Positions 57,024 to 58,285 of a DNA stretch of 58,285 nucleotides are shown one piece after another. How positions within the stretch are numbered: position 1 is the first letter of the stretch; each line of letters starts with the position of its first letter. Both the position numbers and the translations under genes were made by a program. The DNA lies in the NCBI RefSeq assembly GCF_014697105.1, contig NZ_JACJRF010000034.1, forward strand, positions 1 to 58,285, given 5' to 3'. The notes under the pieces are model-generated. The model searched no databases and had not been told where the DNA came from. It saw nothing but the letters and a program-made list of their open reading frames with translations. The DNA is from Anabaena subtropica FACHB-260. Lineage in GTDB: Bacteria; Cyanobacteriota; Cyanobacteriia; Cyanobacteriales; Nostocaceae.

Positions 57024-57686
57024 GTGATAGCTACAAGTATAAACAGCGAAGATTACCTAGACCTAACCTTTAAACTTAGAGGCGCACCGATTCCTCTTGA
57101 CAACGGTTATATTACCTATGCTGCTTTATCCCGTACTTGTCCTCCACTACATGAACTAAAAAATATTGGTATTCATCCAATTGCTGGAATACCAACAAGG
57201 AACAATTTGCTTGAACTCACTGCTCAATCTCGTCTAAAAATTCGGATTCATCATCAACAAATTCCTTTAATTTATCCTTATTTAGCGGGTCAAGCTTTTC
57301 ATATAGGTCAAAATTCTTATCAACTAGATATTCCCGACTACAAACCGTTAATTTCTTCAGAAAGTGTCTATTCCAGATTAGTGATAATTAAAGGGTTTCA
57401 AGACACTACTAACTTTATTGAAGCTGTTCAACGCCAACTGGATAATATAGGAATACAAGGGAAAATTGAACTTCTTACCCGACAAGATGGAACACCTCAA
57501 AAAAGACAATTAACCATCAATAAAGAAGGGAAACAGTTTGAAATTAGAGGATTTGGCGTAAAAATCAGCGAACTCAACCCAGAAGATTCCTTAACTTTGC
57601 AAGAACAGGGAATTGGCGGGAAACGAAAGATGATGTGTGGAATATTTGTCCCAGCAACTCGCAGCAAGGAAGAAGAGGAAACCTAA
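57024..57686 (+). CDS. cas6: Cas6 (Cmx6/type I-B MYXAN-like) pre-crRNA endoribonuclease
   Basis: The 220-aa protein processes the CRISPR transcript into crRNAs. The pattern LDLTFKLRGAPIPLDNGY, then AALSRTCPPLHELKNIGIHPIAG, LPLIYPYLAGQAFHIG-like LAGQAFHIG, YSRLVIIKG, and the C-terminal glycine-rich loop QGIGGKRKMMCGIF match the Cmx6 branch. H43 or H51 is the candidate catalytic His. It starts at GTG 57024. cas8 begins 2 bp after its stop, so the two form an operon. Confidence 0.88.
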   Translation: MIATSINSEDYLDLTFKLRGAPIPLDNGYITYAALSRTCPPLHELKNIGIHPIAGIPTRNNLLELTAQSRLKIRIHHQQIPLIYPYLAGQAFHIGQNSYQLDIPDYKPLISSESVYSRLVIIKGFQDTTNFIEAVQRQLDNIGIQGKIELLTRQDGTPQKRQLTINKEGKQFEIRGFGVKISELNPEDSLTLQEQGIGGKRKMMCGIFVPATRSKEEEET

Positions 57687-57688
57687 TC

Positions 57689-58189
57689 ATGGTTGCTACC
57701 CAACCCAAAATTTCCCTATCTCTCGATGCTGCGGATACGACAATAATGCACCGCGTGGGAATAACGGGACTTTACATGACTTTAAAGCGATTAGAAAAGC
57801 AATATCCCTCATCTCATCAACGGGCAGGGCATATATCATGGTTTTTGACTGCTGATACTATTGAATTATTCTGGCAAGGAAGTGATTTCGTCGCCCTATC
57901 TTGGTTAATTAAGGAGTCTTTTCAACTAGATGATACAGGTTTAATTCATTTAGCAGGATTAGACAATAATGCAATAGATTTAACTCAGAAAATCTACATT
58001 CATGAGGGAATGTGTGCCGTTTTCTTACGTCTTAATAAATTTTACCAAACAGGAAAGCTAGTTAACACTGAACTAACGGTTGAAGAAAAGAAAGTCGAGT
58101 ATCAATATAAATCCTTAACTTGGTACGCACATCAAACCTTTGCAGAGAAGTTATGTGATACAGATACCGAACAACTCATACCAGTTTAA
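57689..58189 (+). pseudogene. cas8: N-terminal part of cas8 (Cmx8-like), truncated
   Basis: Starting at ATG 57689 the product is 166 aa: MVATQPKISLSLDAADTTIM, then HRVGITGLYMTLKRLEKQYP, a pattern like the start of Cmx8 proteins, which are about 500-600 aa. It stops after LCDTDTEQLIPV, and a transposase-like gene follows within 50 bp. The missing part includes the regions that in Cascade recognise the PAM and hold the small subunit. I judge it disrupted by insertion; the 3' remainder should lie beyond the insertion. Confidence 0.75.
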
Positions 58190-58239
58190 TATGAAGGTGC
58201 ATATAATAGAGGAAACAAACTCGATAAATTAAAATAACC

Positions 58240-58285
58240 ATGAGCCGCACTTTTAAGATTGAAATCGCAGAGAGCGAAGAAGAAC
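58240..58285 (+). CDS. Start of an IS630-like transposase (partial, runs off the window)
   Basis: ATG 58240 begins MSRTFKIEIAESEEE, the opening of helix-turn-helix N-terminal proteins of IS630-family elements in cyanobacteria. Only 15 codons are visible. The insertion boundary should lie between about 58175 and 58230; the IS630 family targets TA dinucleotides, and several occur there. I cannot fix the exact end. Confidence 0.55.
   Translation, partial: MSRTFKIEIAESEEE

Larger units (their letters stand above)
55342..58285. mobile_element. One end of a Tn7-like CRISPR-associated transposon (type I-B-like CAST) at tRNA-Val
   Basis: The element begins 9 bases after the tRNA-Val discriminator with TGTACAGTGAC, the terminal sequence seen on cyanobacterial Tn7-like and CAST elements. 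It carries a TniQ/TnsD-type gene pointing to the attachment site and, divergently, cas6 and a Cmx8-type cas8. Such a gene set is known for type I-B CASTs, in which TnsD directs homing and a second TniQ works with Cascade. The core transposition genes and the other end lie outside. The element is itself interrupted by an IS630-like insertion in cas8. Confidence 0.85.

Overview
The window is chromosomal DNA of a filamentous, probably heterocyst-forming cyanobacterium of the Nostoc/Anabaena type. The evidence is the many HIP1 octamers (GCGATCGC), the heptameric short tandem repeats between and inside genes (TAGTCAA, TAATGAC, GGGAGCA and TTTTGAA types), cyanobacterial families such as Ycf37, Ycf23, DUF1825 and DUF3143, and ClpC with a UVR segment. 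No species is claimed.

Bases 1-27,800 are mostly ordinary core genome: succinate dehydrogenase flavoprotein, histidine phosphatase, glucokinase, signal peptidase I, a class A penicillin-binding protein, TyrRS, PyrF, a bestrophin-like channel, an M28 peptidase, a DnaK/J-domain/DUF3143 chaperone run, UppS overlapping the diadenylate cyclase CdaA, LysA, RimI and ClpC.

Bases 27,850-33,650 are an accessory island. It starts with a two-gene module: a Cas4/RecB-like nuclease with four iron-sulfur-type cysteines, then a long prokaryotic Argonaute whose PIWI catalytic residues look intact. Behind it lies a graveyard of small genes: two DUF3349-like pieces, a PD-(D/E)XK nuclease fragment, a small gene split by a 187-bp MITE with 8-bp target duplications, and a small-protein/aspartic-protease pair whose protease frame is broken at an (AT)6 tract. 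I saw no HIP1 site inside the nuclease-Argonaute pair, which fits recent acquisition.

Bases 33,680-51,910 return to ordinary genes: a TspO-like protein, a Cys/Met-rich copper-storage protein, a CBS-HEPN protein, topoisomerase I, MnmA, a copper amine oxidase, Ycf37, a solute-binding protein, ribosomal proteins L20 and L35, two cell-wall proteins, FetB, a DegT-family aminotransferase and Ycf23. Next come a PhnD-like binding lipoprotein and a histidine kinase that look like a sensory pair.

The right edge is the most striking part. An intact tRNA-Val(GAC) is followed 8 bp later by a TGTACAGTGAC sequence typical of cyanobacterial Tn7-like ends. Inside it lie a TniQ/TnsD-family homing protein facing the tRNA and, divergently, cas6 and the 5' part of a Cmx8-type cas8. 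This is one end of a type I-B-like CRISPR-associated transposon (CAST) parked at tRNA-Val. cas8 stops after about 166 codons and is followed by the start of an IS630-like transposase, so the RNA-guided arm is probably disrupted while the TnsD homing gene is intact. The window ends there, so tnsA/B/C, the other cas genes, the CRISPR array and the far end cannot be seen.
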